Below, one piece after another: positions 24,678-30,975 of a stretch of DNA of 30,975 nucleotides. Numbering within the stretch: position 1 is the stretch's first letter; every line of letters starts with the position of its first letter. A program made the position numbers and the translations under genes. Origin of the DNA: Thermoplasmata archaeon (GTDB lineage: Archaea; Thermoplasmatota; Thermoplasmata; Lutacidiplasmatales; UBA184); the NCBI GenBank assembly GCA_030043855.1, contig JASHWW010000029.1, positions 1 to 30,975 on the forward strand, given 5' to 3'. Below the pieces are notes generated by a model. The model was not told the DNA's origin, did no database searches, and saw only the letters and a program-made list of their open reading frames with translations.

Positions 24678-25808
24678 GTGCGGATCGTACAGGTCACCCC
24701 GTTCTTCGACCCGCACGCCGGCGGGGTCGAGTCGCACGTGCGAACCCTCGCCCGGGCGTTCGCGCACCAGGGGCACGAGGTCACCGTCGTCACGTCGCGC
24801 TATTCCCCGGAGCTGCCGGTCGAGGAGGTCGACGATGGATTCCGGATCGTCCGGGCGAAGACGGCCGGCGTCGCGTTCAAGACACCGGTCGACTACGGCA
24901 CCGGGCGGACCGTCCGGGACCTGGCGGCCGACGTCGTCCACCTGCACTATCCCCCGCCGCTCACGTCGTTCTTCGCGAGCCGGGCGTTGCACGCACGGAA
25001 CGTGCCGGTCTGTCTGACGTACCACTGCGACCTCTACCTCGAGGGAGTCGGCCGGCTGCTCACCGGCGTGTACCAACGGACGTTCCTCCCCTCGACGCTC
25101 CGGAGCGTCCGGCAGGTAATCGTGCACACCCGCAGCTACGGCGTCACCTCGGCGGGCCTGCGGGGGCTGCCGCTCGAGATCATCCCGTCCGTCGTCGACC
25201 TGGACTGGTTCCGTCCCGGACTTCCCTCGGAGGACCTGCGCCGGGAGCTGCGACTGGAGGGGAACCGGGTGCTCGTCTTCACGGGGCGTCTCGTCCCCCA
25301 CAAGGGCGTCGATGTCATCCTCGAGGCGCTCCGCGAGCTGCCGTCCGATGTCGTGCTGGTCGTCATCGGGGCCGGGCCGCACCTTCCCCACCTGGTGGCC
25401 GAGGCCCGGCGTCGTGGGGTCGTCGATCGCGTTCGGTTCTGCCAGGGAGTCTCCGACGACGACCTTCCGCGGTACCTGGCCTTGGGCCAGGCGTTCGTCT
25501 TTCCGTCGCAGAACCGGCTGGAGGGGTTCGGCCTCGCCGCGGTCGAGGCGATGGCGATGGGCCTTCCCGTGGTCGTGGCCGACGTCCCGGGCGTCCGGGA
25601 GGTGATCGACGACGGTCGGGAAGGAGTGCTCGTGGAGCCGTTGATCGCCACCGACCTCGCCGCCAAGCTGCGGTCGCTGCTCGACGATCCCGCGCTCGCC
25701 CGCCGGATGGGCGCGGCGGCCCGACGTCGGGCCGAGGAGCGGTACGGCCTCGCGACCGTCACCGGGCAGTTGCTCAGGCTGTACGAGCGCCTGCGCGCAG
25801 CTGGTTGA
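24678..25808 (+). CDS. family 4 glycosyltransferase (GT-B)
   Basis: A 376-residue GT-B enzyme. The N-terminal domain opens RIVQVTPFFDPHAGGVESHV with the acceptor-side GGVE motif; the donor half contains VFTGRLVPHKGVDVILEAL near residue 200 and the E-x7-E pattern in NRLEGFGLAAVEAMAMGLPVV near residue 280. Such enzymes move a sugar from a nucleotide-sugar to a lipid, glycan or protein at the cytosolic face; the substrate is not readable. GTG start at 24678; a GTAAAGGG element about 30 nt upstream may be the TATA box. Its last 35 bp overlap the end of convergent pyrF. Confidence 0.9.
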   Translation: MRIVQVTPFFDPHAGGVESHVRTLARAFAHQGHEVTVVTSRYSPELPVEEVDDGFRIVRAKTAGVAFKTPVDYGTGRTVRDLAADVVHLHYPPPLTSFFASRALHARNVPVCLTYHCDLYLEGVGRLLTGVYQRTFLPSTLRSVRQVIVHTRSYGVTSAGLRGLPLEIIPSVVDLDWFRPGLPSEDLRRELRLEGNRVLVFTGRLVPHKGVDVILEALRELPSDVVLVVIGAGPHLPHLVAEARRRGVVDRVRFCQGVSDDDLPRYLALGQAFVFPSQNRLEGFGLAAVEAMAMGLPVVVADVPGVREVIDDGREGVLVEPLIATDLAAKLRSLLDDPALARRMGAAARRRAEERYGLATVTGQLLRLYERLRAAG

Positions 25809-26616
25809 TCTGCACCTTCAGCCGCTCGGCCTCGGCCGCCGCGGCCCGCTTCCAGTTCGCCTCGGCCGACGCGTAGAGGATGCTCCGGGAGGCGTTGACG
25901 AGGAGCGCCCGCCCGTGCGCGTCGACCCCCTCGCGGACCGCGGTCGCCAGCGACCCGCCCTGGGCTCCGACCCCCGGCACGAGGATCGGGATCTGGTTCC
26001 CGAGCGTGGAACGAGCGGCACGGAAGGCGTCCGAGAACGTCGCGCCCAACACGACCCCGACGTTGCCGTGCGCGTGTGCGAGTCTTCGGACCTCTCCGAC
26101 GATCGCGAGCCAGAGCGGACCGCGGGGCGTGGGGATCTCCTGGAAGTCGAGCGCGCCCGCGTTGGAGGAGTGGGCGACCACGAAGATCCCGTGCGCCGGG
26201 TCGTCGAGGAACGGCTGGAACGACTCCCACCCGAGCCAGGGGGTGACGGTGATCGCATCGAAGCCGAACCGCTTGAACACCCCGTCCCGGAGCATCCGCA
26301 TCGTGTTCGGGATGTCGTTCGCTTTCAGGTCGAGGATCCGAAGTCGGGTGGGGCCGATCGTCCGGACGACGCGCTCGAGGGACTGCATGCCGCGGGCGCC
26401 GTACTGGAAGTAGGAACCGAGCTGCATCTTGTACGCCGCCGCATGGGGCAGCGTCGCCCGCACGATCCCGTCCAGGAACCGGTCGAGCTGGGCGCCGGGC
26501 GCCAGCTTGCGCAGCGCCTTCGGCATCGCGGCGGGGTCCGGATCGAGCCCGACGCAGACGAGCGAGTTCCGGGCCGCCAGGATCCGGTCGACCTTCGGCA
26601 GGAACTTCGGCGGCAC
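25774..26616 (-). CDS. pyrF: orotidine 5'-phosphate decarboxylase, long (type 2-like) form
   Basis: A 280-residue TIM barrel. Recognisable parts: SLVCVGLDPDPAAMPKAL, AYKMQLGSYFQYGARGMQSL, the catalytic strand ILDLKANDIPNT (Asp-Lys-Asp triad), VTPWLGWESFQPFL matching the type 2 'P..G.DS..PF' signature, and PILVPGVGAQGG for phosphate binding. It makes UMP from OMP in pyrimidine synthesis. At 280 residues it is longer than the usual archaeal enzyme (about 210-230) and resembles the bacterial type 2 form. GTG start at 26616; tail overlaps the glycosyltransferase by 35 bp. Confidence 0.9.
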   Translation of the reverse strand: MPPKFLPKVDRILAARNSLVCVGLDPDPAAMPKALRKLAPGAQLDRFLDGIVRATLPHAAAYKMQLGSYFQYGARGMQSLERVVRTIGPTRLRILDLKANDIPNTMRMLRDGVFKRFGFDAITVTPWLGWESFQPFLDDPAHGIFVVAHSSNAGALDFQEIPTPRGPLWLAIVGEVRRLAHAHGNVGVVLGATFSDAFRAARSTLGNQIPILVPGVGAQGGSLATAVREGVDAHGRALLVNASRSILYASAEANWKRAAAAEAERLKVQINQLRAGARTA

Positions 26617-26721
26617 GGTCGGTTCCGCATGAGGTCCACGCCAAAAGGATTGTCACGGGGCACGACGCGGGTCCGCGTCGGCGCTCCGTCCACCGCGCAT
26701 CGTCCGGTGCGACCGGGAGAG

Positions 26722-26728
26722 CTTTATC
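26722..26728 (+). promoter_or_regulatory. candidate TATA box for the RPA operon
   Basis: CTTTATC centred 29 nt before the ATG at 26754, which fits a leaderless transcript; no Shine-Dalgarno is seen before that ATG. Confidence 0.6.
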
Positions 26729-26753
26729 GACCCCGACCGTTCGCGCCGTTCCG

Positions 26754-27920
26754 ATGCCGGCGACCAACGCCGTTCCGACCGTTCCGGAGGTCCGGCTGCG
26801 CGACCTCCGCCCGACGGTTTCCCCCGTGGAGGTCGTCGGGCGCGTCGTCTCCCTGGAGCGGCGGGAGGTGACCCGGCGCTCCGACGGAAGCCGGCGGCCC
26901 CTGGTCTCGGGGCTTTTCAGTGACGGCACCGCTACCGTACGCTACACCTGGTGGGACCCGCCCCGGGAGGGGCTCGAGCGGGGGGCCGTCTTGCGGGCCG
27001 TCGGGGCGGAGGTCCGGGAGTTCCGCGGCCGATCCGAACTGACCTTCACGTGGAAGACCCGGGTCGGCCCGGCGAGCGCGGCGGAGCTCCCGCCGGTCGA
27101 CGGCAACGATGTCCCGAGCCGGTCGGTGCGCGACCTGCGGCCCGGCGAGGAGGGGTTTCGCCTCGACGCGCGCGTCGTCCGCGTCGCCTCCCGCACGGTC
27201 AGTGTCGGCGAGGAACGGCGGGTCGTCTACGAGGGTCTCCTGGCCGACCGCACGGCCCCGATCGCGTTCTCGGCGTGGAGCGACTTCCGGCTGACGGCCG
27301 GCGAGGCGGTGCGCGTCGCCGGGGTCTACGTGCGCGCGTTCCGCGGCCGGCCGCAACTGGTCCTCGACGAGCGGACGATCCTCACCCGCATCGACGGGGC
27401 GGAGTTGCCGGAGCCGGCCGAGCTCCTGCGAGCTCCCCCGCGGTCGATCGCGGAGGTGGAGGATGACGGGGGCGGTGTGGCGGTGGCCGTCGAGGGGCTC
27501 GTCGTAGGCCTGTTGCCGCCGAGCGGACTCGTCTACCGATGTCCGACCTGCGGACGTTCCGTGACGAGCGGGCTCTGCCGGGTCCACGGACAGGTCGAGG
27601 GCCAGCCGGACCTCCGGGCCCGCCTGGTCCTGGACGACGGGACCGGGGCGGTCACGGTCAATGTCGGGCGGGCGGATACGGAACGCCTCTGGGGCGTGAC
27701 GCTGGAGGAGGCACGGAGCCGGCTTCGCGACCTGCCCGACCCCTCGGTGCTCGAGGAGCAATTGTTCGAGTCCGTGTTCGGACGCCGGTTGCGAGTCCGC
27801 GGCTCCGGCACGAAGGACGACTTCGGAGTCACGGTCTTCCCCGAGTCCGTCGAGCGAATCGATCTCGACCTCGACGCGACCGCCGAGGAGCTGTCCGCGC
27901 GGCTCGGCTCGGGGGGATGA
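26754..27920 (+). CDS. archaeal replication protein A (single-stranded DNA-binding, OB folds and zinc finger)
   Basis: A 388-residue protein with three OB-fold units (starting near residues 14, 120 and 240). The first opens VRLRDLRPTVSPVEVVGRVV, the second SVRDLRPGEEGFRLDARVV. A zinc finger CPTCGRSVTSGLCRVH lies near residue 263, followed by the third OB strand set (GQPDLRARLVLDDGTGAVTV), the usual RPA arrangement in euryarchaea. It coats single-stranded DNA in replication and repair. ATG at 26754; the stop overlaps the start of the next gene as ATGA, the classic RPA/COG3390 pairing. Confidence 0.92.
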   Translation: MPATNAVPTVPEVRLRDLRPTVSPVEVVGRVVSLERREVTRRSDGSRRPLVSGLFSDGTATVRYTWWDPPREGLERGAVLRAVGAEVREFRGRSELTFTWKTRVGPASAAELPPVDGNDVPSRSVRDLRPGEEGFRLDARVVRVASRTVSVGEERRVVYEGLLADRTAPIAFSAWSDFRLTAGEAVRVAGVYVRAFRGRPQLVLDERTILTRIDGAELPEPAELLRAPPRSIAEVEDDGGGVAVAVEGLVVGLLPPSGLVYRCPTCGRSVTSGLCRVHGQVEGQPDLRARLVLDDGTGAVTVNVGRADTERLWGVTLEEARSRLRDLPDPSVLEEQLFESVFGRRLRVRGSGTKDDFGVTVFPESVERIDLDLDATAEELSARLGSGG

Positions 27921-28840
27921 TGTCGCTCCGGGAGCCAGCCTGGCGCGTCACGGCGCGAGAGCTCGAGGCGTCGCTCGAGGAGGAGAAAGGGACCGGCGAG
28001 CGGGCGACCTCGTACCTGCTCAGCCCGTTCGGCGCCCGCATGAGCCGGGTCCTCGTCGCCGGTACCCTCTCGCCGGCGGAACCGATCGGACGCGACCAGA
28101 ATCAGCCGTTCTGGAGATCCCGTCTCGCCGACCCGACCGGCGCCGTGGCGATCACGGCCGGTTCCTTCCAGCCCCGGGCGATGGCCCAGCTCCGCGCCGT
28201 GCCGACGCCCCGGCCCGCGATCGTGGTCGGCCGTACGCACCTCTACCGCGGCCGGGACGGCGTGGGGTACGTCTCGGTCCGGGCCGAAGGGATCCGGGCC
28301 GTGGCCGAGGGGGAGGAGCGCTCGGTGTTGGCCGACGTGGCGCGACAGACGCTCGACCGGCTGGACCTCGTGGAGCGACTCGAAAAGGAACCCTCGGTCT
28401 CGGACCACGTCCTGGCCGAGGACGGGATCCCGTCGGTCTGGGTGCGGGCGGCGCGCGCCTCGCTCGTCCGGTACCCCCAGGTCGACCGTGCCGCGTTCCG
28501 ACGCGAGATGACCGCGGTCGTTCGCGCCGTGGGAGGCGGGTTGGGGCCGGTGGGCGCGAGCGTCGCCCCTCCTCCCGAGGTCCGGGTCTCGCGAGCCCCC
28601 CCGCCGCGCCCGCCGGCGCCCGCCCCGACGGCGGCGGAACGGGCGGAGGAGTCGCTGTTCCTCGACCTGCTCGACGAAGTGGCGGACGGGTCCGTCGATG
28701 GCTACGCGGATTGGAAGGCGCTGCTCGAGCGCACCACGGCCCGGGGCCTCGTCGCAGAACGCGCGGAAGCCGTCTTGAACCGGCTCGAAGAGGACGGGGT
28801 CATCGAGGAGCCGATCGTCGGCAAGCTGCGGCGCTCGTGA
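27917..28840 (+). CDS. RPA-associated protein (COG3390 / RPA41-like)
   Basis: A 307-residue protein encoded directly after RPA with a 4-bp overlap. The N-terminal half is an OB-fold domain (REPAWRVTARELEAS, then SRVLVAGTLSPAEPIG, FWRSRLADPTGAVAITAG, ending RPAIVVGRTHLYRG). A Pro/Ala-rich linker (about residues 210-235) leads to a C-terminal winged-helix-like domain (LLDEVADGSVDGYADW, then VLNRLEEDGVIEEP), the layout of COG3390 proteins and reminiscent of eukaryotic RPA32. Expected to act with RPA on single-stranded DNA. ATG at 27917 or 27920 (ATGATG) cannot be distinguished. Confidence 0.9.
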   Translation: MMSLREPAWRVTARELEASLEEEKGTGERATSYLLSPFGARMSRVLVAGTLSPAEPIGRDQNQPFWRSRLADPTGAVAITAGSFQPRAMAQLRAVPTPRPAIVVGRTHLYRGRDGVGYVSVRAEGIRAVAEGEERSVLADVARQTLDRLDLVERLEKEPSVSDHVLAEDGIPSVWVRAARASLVRYPQVDRAAFRREMTAVVRAVGGGLGPVGASVAPPPEVRVSRAPPPRPPAPAPTAAERAEESLFLDLLDEVADGSVDGYADWKALLERTTARGLVAERAEAVLNRLEEDGVIEEPIVGKLRRS

Positions 28841-28864
28841 TCCACCGCCGATCCGGAAGGAGCG

Positions 28865-28872
28865 TATATATA
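28865..28872 (+). promoter_or_regulatory. TATA box upstream of the FKBP gene
   Basis: TATATATA, the strongest TATA match in the window. Initiation about 26 nt downstream (near 28895) would leave an 80-nt leader before the FKBP ATG, or place a small ORF (ATG at 28899, 16 codons, stop at 28949) almost at the 5' end. Confidence 0.7.
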
Positions 28873-28976
28873 GCCCCCGGACTCCGAGGCGCGGGGGAAT
28901 GAGGACCACCTGTCTCTCCGAACCGATGACGAGACCAGCGACGAGCTGACCCCCACCTCGCAACACCGCACGCTCC

Positions 28977-29867
28977 ATGGTCGAACGCCGATTCTCGCGG
29001 ACGGTCCTCGTGGTCCTCGTCGCCCTCGTCATCGTCGGGGGCGGCGCCACGGCCGGGGTCCTCTACTACCTCAACCACCCGGCCGCTCCCTCCGGCCCCA
29101 CGCGGGTCGCGGTCGGCGACAACGTCAGCGTGAACTACATCGGGTTCTTCGGGAGCAGCCCGCAGGTCGGTCGCGTCTTCGATACGTCGATCTATTCGGT
29201 GGCCCTCAACAACGCCACGTACCCCAAGTCGCTCGAGTTCGCGCTCCGGGGGAACGCCAGTACGTACACGCCGCTGACCGCGCTCGTCGGTCCGACCTCG
29301 GGGCTGGTGACGGGGTTCTGGACGGGCCTGCTCGGGATGGCCGTCAACCAGACCCGGATCATCTCGTTCCCGGCGTCGCAGGGATACGGACCGCAGAACG
29401 CCAGCTGTCTGGTGAGCCAACCGCTCCAGTACACCCTCCCGACCTTGGTCACCCTCGCCACCGCCGCGTTCGCGACCGCGTATCCGGGCCAGAGCGCGGT
29501 CGCCGGGACGCAGTTCGCCGATCCGACCTACGGTTGGCCGGTGCTGGTCCTCTCCGCGAACGCGACCACGGTCGTCGTCGAGAACCTACCGGCCGTCGGG
29601 TGGACCTCCTCGCCCCACGGCTGGCCGGTGACGGTGTCGAACGTGACCGCGACCACCATCTCGCTGACGAACGTCCTGAGTCCGGCCCAGAACGGCCTCG
29701 TGCTGGGTCACTCCAGCACCGGATTCTCGTGCAGCGGATCGACCGAGACGCAGTTCATCATCTCGGCGGTGAACGTCGGGAGCGGGACGTTCACGGAGAA
29801 CTTCAACCGCGAGGTCGTCGGGCAGACGCTGATCTTCCAGATGACGATCGTCTCGATCCAGTCGTGA
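28977..29867 (+). CDS. membrane-anchored FKBP-type peptidyl-prolyl isomerase
   Basis: A 296-residue protein with an N-terminal anchor helix (about residues 9-31) and an external FKBP domain. Catalytic-domain parts: VAVGDNVSVNYIGFF, GRVFDTSI, FALRG, then LVTGFWTGLLGMAVNQTRIISFP with QGYGP. As in archaeal SlyD-like FKBPs the flap is replaced by a long insert (about 150 residues) before the closing strand FNREVVGQTLIFQMTIVSI. NxS/T sites suit an extracellular location. Likely a folding helper for surface proteins such as those encoded here at 9415-12480. ATG at 28977 has an unusually long leader for this region. Confidence 0.9.
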   Translation: MVERRFSRTVLVVLVALVIVGGGATAGVLYYLNHPAAPSGPTRVAVGDNVSVNYIGFFGSSPQVGRVFDTSIYSVALNNATYPKSLEFALRGNASTYTPLTALVGPTSGLVTGFWTGLLGMAVNQTRIISFPASQGYGPQNASCLVSQPLQYTLPTLVTLATAAFATAYPGQSAVAGTQFADPTYGWPVLVLSANATTVVVENLPAVGWTSSPHGWPVTVSNVTATTISLTNVLSPAQNGLVLGHSSTGFSCSGSTETQFIISAVNVGSGTFTENFNREVVGQTLIFQMTIVSIQS

Positions 29868-29879
29868 CCGCGGCGGCGA

Positions 29880-30800
29880 TCAGCCCGAGAGGGTCACGCG
29901 CCCGCGTTTGAGGAGTTCCTCGAGGTGGGCTTCGGCCGCGGACGCGAGGACGCTCTCCGTGGGCGTTCCCCGCCCGCGGCCGTACTCGCGCAACGTCCGT
30001 CGCGCCTCGTCCCGCCGCGAACGGGACCGCTGCAGTAGCTCCCGCCCCTCGCGCTCGAGGCCGTCCATCTCGCGCGAGACGGCGTAGACCTTCTCCATCA
30101 GGTCGGCGCGGGCGCGGCCCTTCGCCCGCAAGTCGGCCAGGATCCCTCCCGCGGCGGCGAGCTTCTCGCGGACCGCGGCCATCGCCCGGTCCCGCTCCGC
30201 CTTCGTCGCCTCCAGCTCCTTCGCGAGGCGCTCGACCTCGGCGCGGGCGGCGAGGATCGCCTGGTCGGCCTCCTTGCGTTGCTGGTCGTGCTGGGCGATC
30301 ACGGCGGTGCGCGCCTCGACGTCCTTCAGGTCCCGCGCCCGCTGGCGCAACCGGGCGATCAGGGCGTTCTCGTCCTCGATCGACAGCGCGGTCGTCTGCT
30401 GCCGGTGTTCGAGGTCGGCGATCTCCTTGCGGATGGCGTCCGGGCGGATGCGGTCTCCGGGACCGAGTTGCAGGGTCAGCTCGCGTCGGTGGATCACGGC
30501 GGTCTCGAGTCGGCGCCGCGCCGCGTCCCGCTCCCGGCGGAGTTCCGCGAGCCGGCCGCCCAGGCGGCCGTGCTCGTCGTACAGACGCTCGACCTCGGCC
30601 TGCGGGTCCTGCCGCCGGTCGAACAGGGCCCTCTGCTCGCCCGAGATCGACCGGGCCTGCGCCATCAGGTCGCCCCGGCGCCGGAAGAGCGCATCGAGCT
30701 TGGCGTCGATCGATCGGAGCTTCTCCCGATCGTCGCGCTCCGCCTGCTCCTCGTCGTCGGAGAGCAACGGCCGTGGGGGCACGACCCGCGGAGGCGTCAC
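29880..30800 (-). CDS. archaeal coiled-coil protein (COG1340-like)
   Basis: A 306-residue, highly charged protein that is almost entirely coiled coil from about residue 20 to 275, rich in Glu/Arg/Ala/Leu heptads with no membrane segment. It ends with a short globular tail (SVLASAAEAHLEELLKRGRVTLSG). This resembles COG1340 archaeal coiled-coil proteins, of unknown function and sometimes confused with SMC/Rad50 arms, but it has no ATPase heads. GTG start at 30800; GTATAG at 30825-30830 on the same strand is centred 28 nt upstream, consistent with a leaderless transcript. Convergent with the FKBP gene, 12 nt away. Confidence 0.8.
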   Translation of the reverse strand: MTPPRVVPPRPLLSDDEEQAERDDREKLRSIDAKLDALFRRRGDLMAQARSISGEQRALFDRRQDPQAEVERLYDEHGRLGGRLAELRRERDAARRRLETAVIHRRELTLQLGPGDRIRPDAIRKEIADLEHRQQTTALSIEDENALIARLRQRARDLKDVEARTAVIAQHDQQRKEADQAILAARAEVERLAKELEATKAERDRAMAAVREKLAAAGGILADLRAKGRARADLMEKVYAVSREMDGLEREGRELLQRSRSRRDEARRTLREYGRGRGTPTESVLASAAEAHLEELLKRGRVTLSG

Positions 30801-30824
30801 ACCCGAGAAAAACCCTTTGCCCCC

Positions 30825-30830
30825 CTATAC
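30825..30830 (-). promoter_or_regulatory. candidate TATA box for the coiled-coil gene
   Basis: GTATAG on the minus strand centred 28 nt before the GTG start at 30800. The remaining sequence to the window edge (30831-30975) shows no gene I can support; it contains short GAGGAGGCCTCC/GAGGAGCCTCC inverted repeats near the end. Confidence 0.5.
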
Positions 30831-30975
30831 AGCCACCCAAACCCCTGCGCCTCGCGCCCTCCACCGCCGTAAAACCACTGAACGATCCCCCGAGCCGCCC
30901 CGCCAGGCCGCCCCCGCTCCGCGCCGCGCTCCCCGGTAGCGCGAGGAGGCCTCCCGAGCGCGCCGAGGAGCCTCC

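Noticed and set aside
30801..30975. Minus-strand frame from the window edge ending in a 4-bp GTGA overlap with the coiled-coil start
   Set aside because: The overlap is suggestive, but the residues are Gly/Arg-rich with atypical third positions, and a TATA-like box sits within it; not enough to call a gene.

Overview
The window is a gene-dense, very GC-rich archaeal chromosome segment. Archaeal markers are the GatD/GatE amidotransferase pair, an RPA-type single-stranded DNA-binding protein with its COG3390 partner, a tRNA without encoded CCA and with an archaeal-style intron, and TATA boxes about 28 nt before start codons (leaderless transcripts). A TPP riboswitch and large membrane-anchored propeller/repeat surface proteins fit a high-GC Thermoplasmatota lineage, but that assignment is inference; no rRNA or phylogenetic marker was tested. 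No insertion sequence, prophage or CRISPR array was seen.

Layout. 1-3901 (+): 3' end of a [NiFe]-hydrogenase operon: large subunit C-terminus, maturation protease, a HypA-like protein lacking its zinc finger, HypC, an EamA-type transporter, a DUF6390-like protein and a small membrane protein. 3923-8072 (-): gatD-gatE-phosphoglycolate phosphatase-small zinc protein, tightly packed. 8207-8315 (+): tRNA-Arg(GCG) interrupted in its D-loop by an apparent 34-nt intron with a 3-4-3 bulge-helix-bulge. 8417-9336 (+): a double CDGSH iron-sulfur protein and a 60-residue Cys-rich protein. 9415-14380 (-): a 1021-residue propeller/repeat surface protein, a methyltransferase and an FMN-dependent alpha-hydroxy-acid dehydrogenase. 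14564-17213 (+): two unrecognised proteins and a methyltransferase whose 3' end runs into aconitase. 17008-23583 (-): a TPP riboswitch, a 14-codon leader ORF, thiB-thiP-thiQ (thiamine ABC importer) and aconitase, each gene overlapping the next. 23673-30800: pdxS, a GT4 glycosyltransferase, pyrF (-), the RPA pair, a membrane-anchored FKBP isomerase and a coiled-coil protein (-).

Most striking: (i) the thi operon leader, where riboswitch helix P1 pairs with the start codon of a leader ORF that is itself stop-start coupled (ATGA) to thiB, with aconitase at the end of the same overlapping chain; (ii) the D-loop tRNA intron; (iii) a HypA-like protein without zinc-binding cysteines inside a hydrogenase operon.
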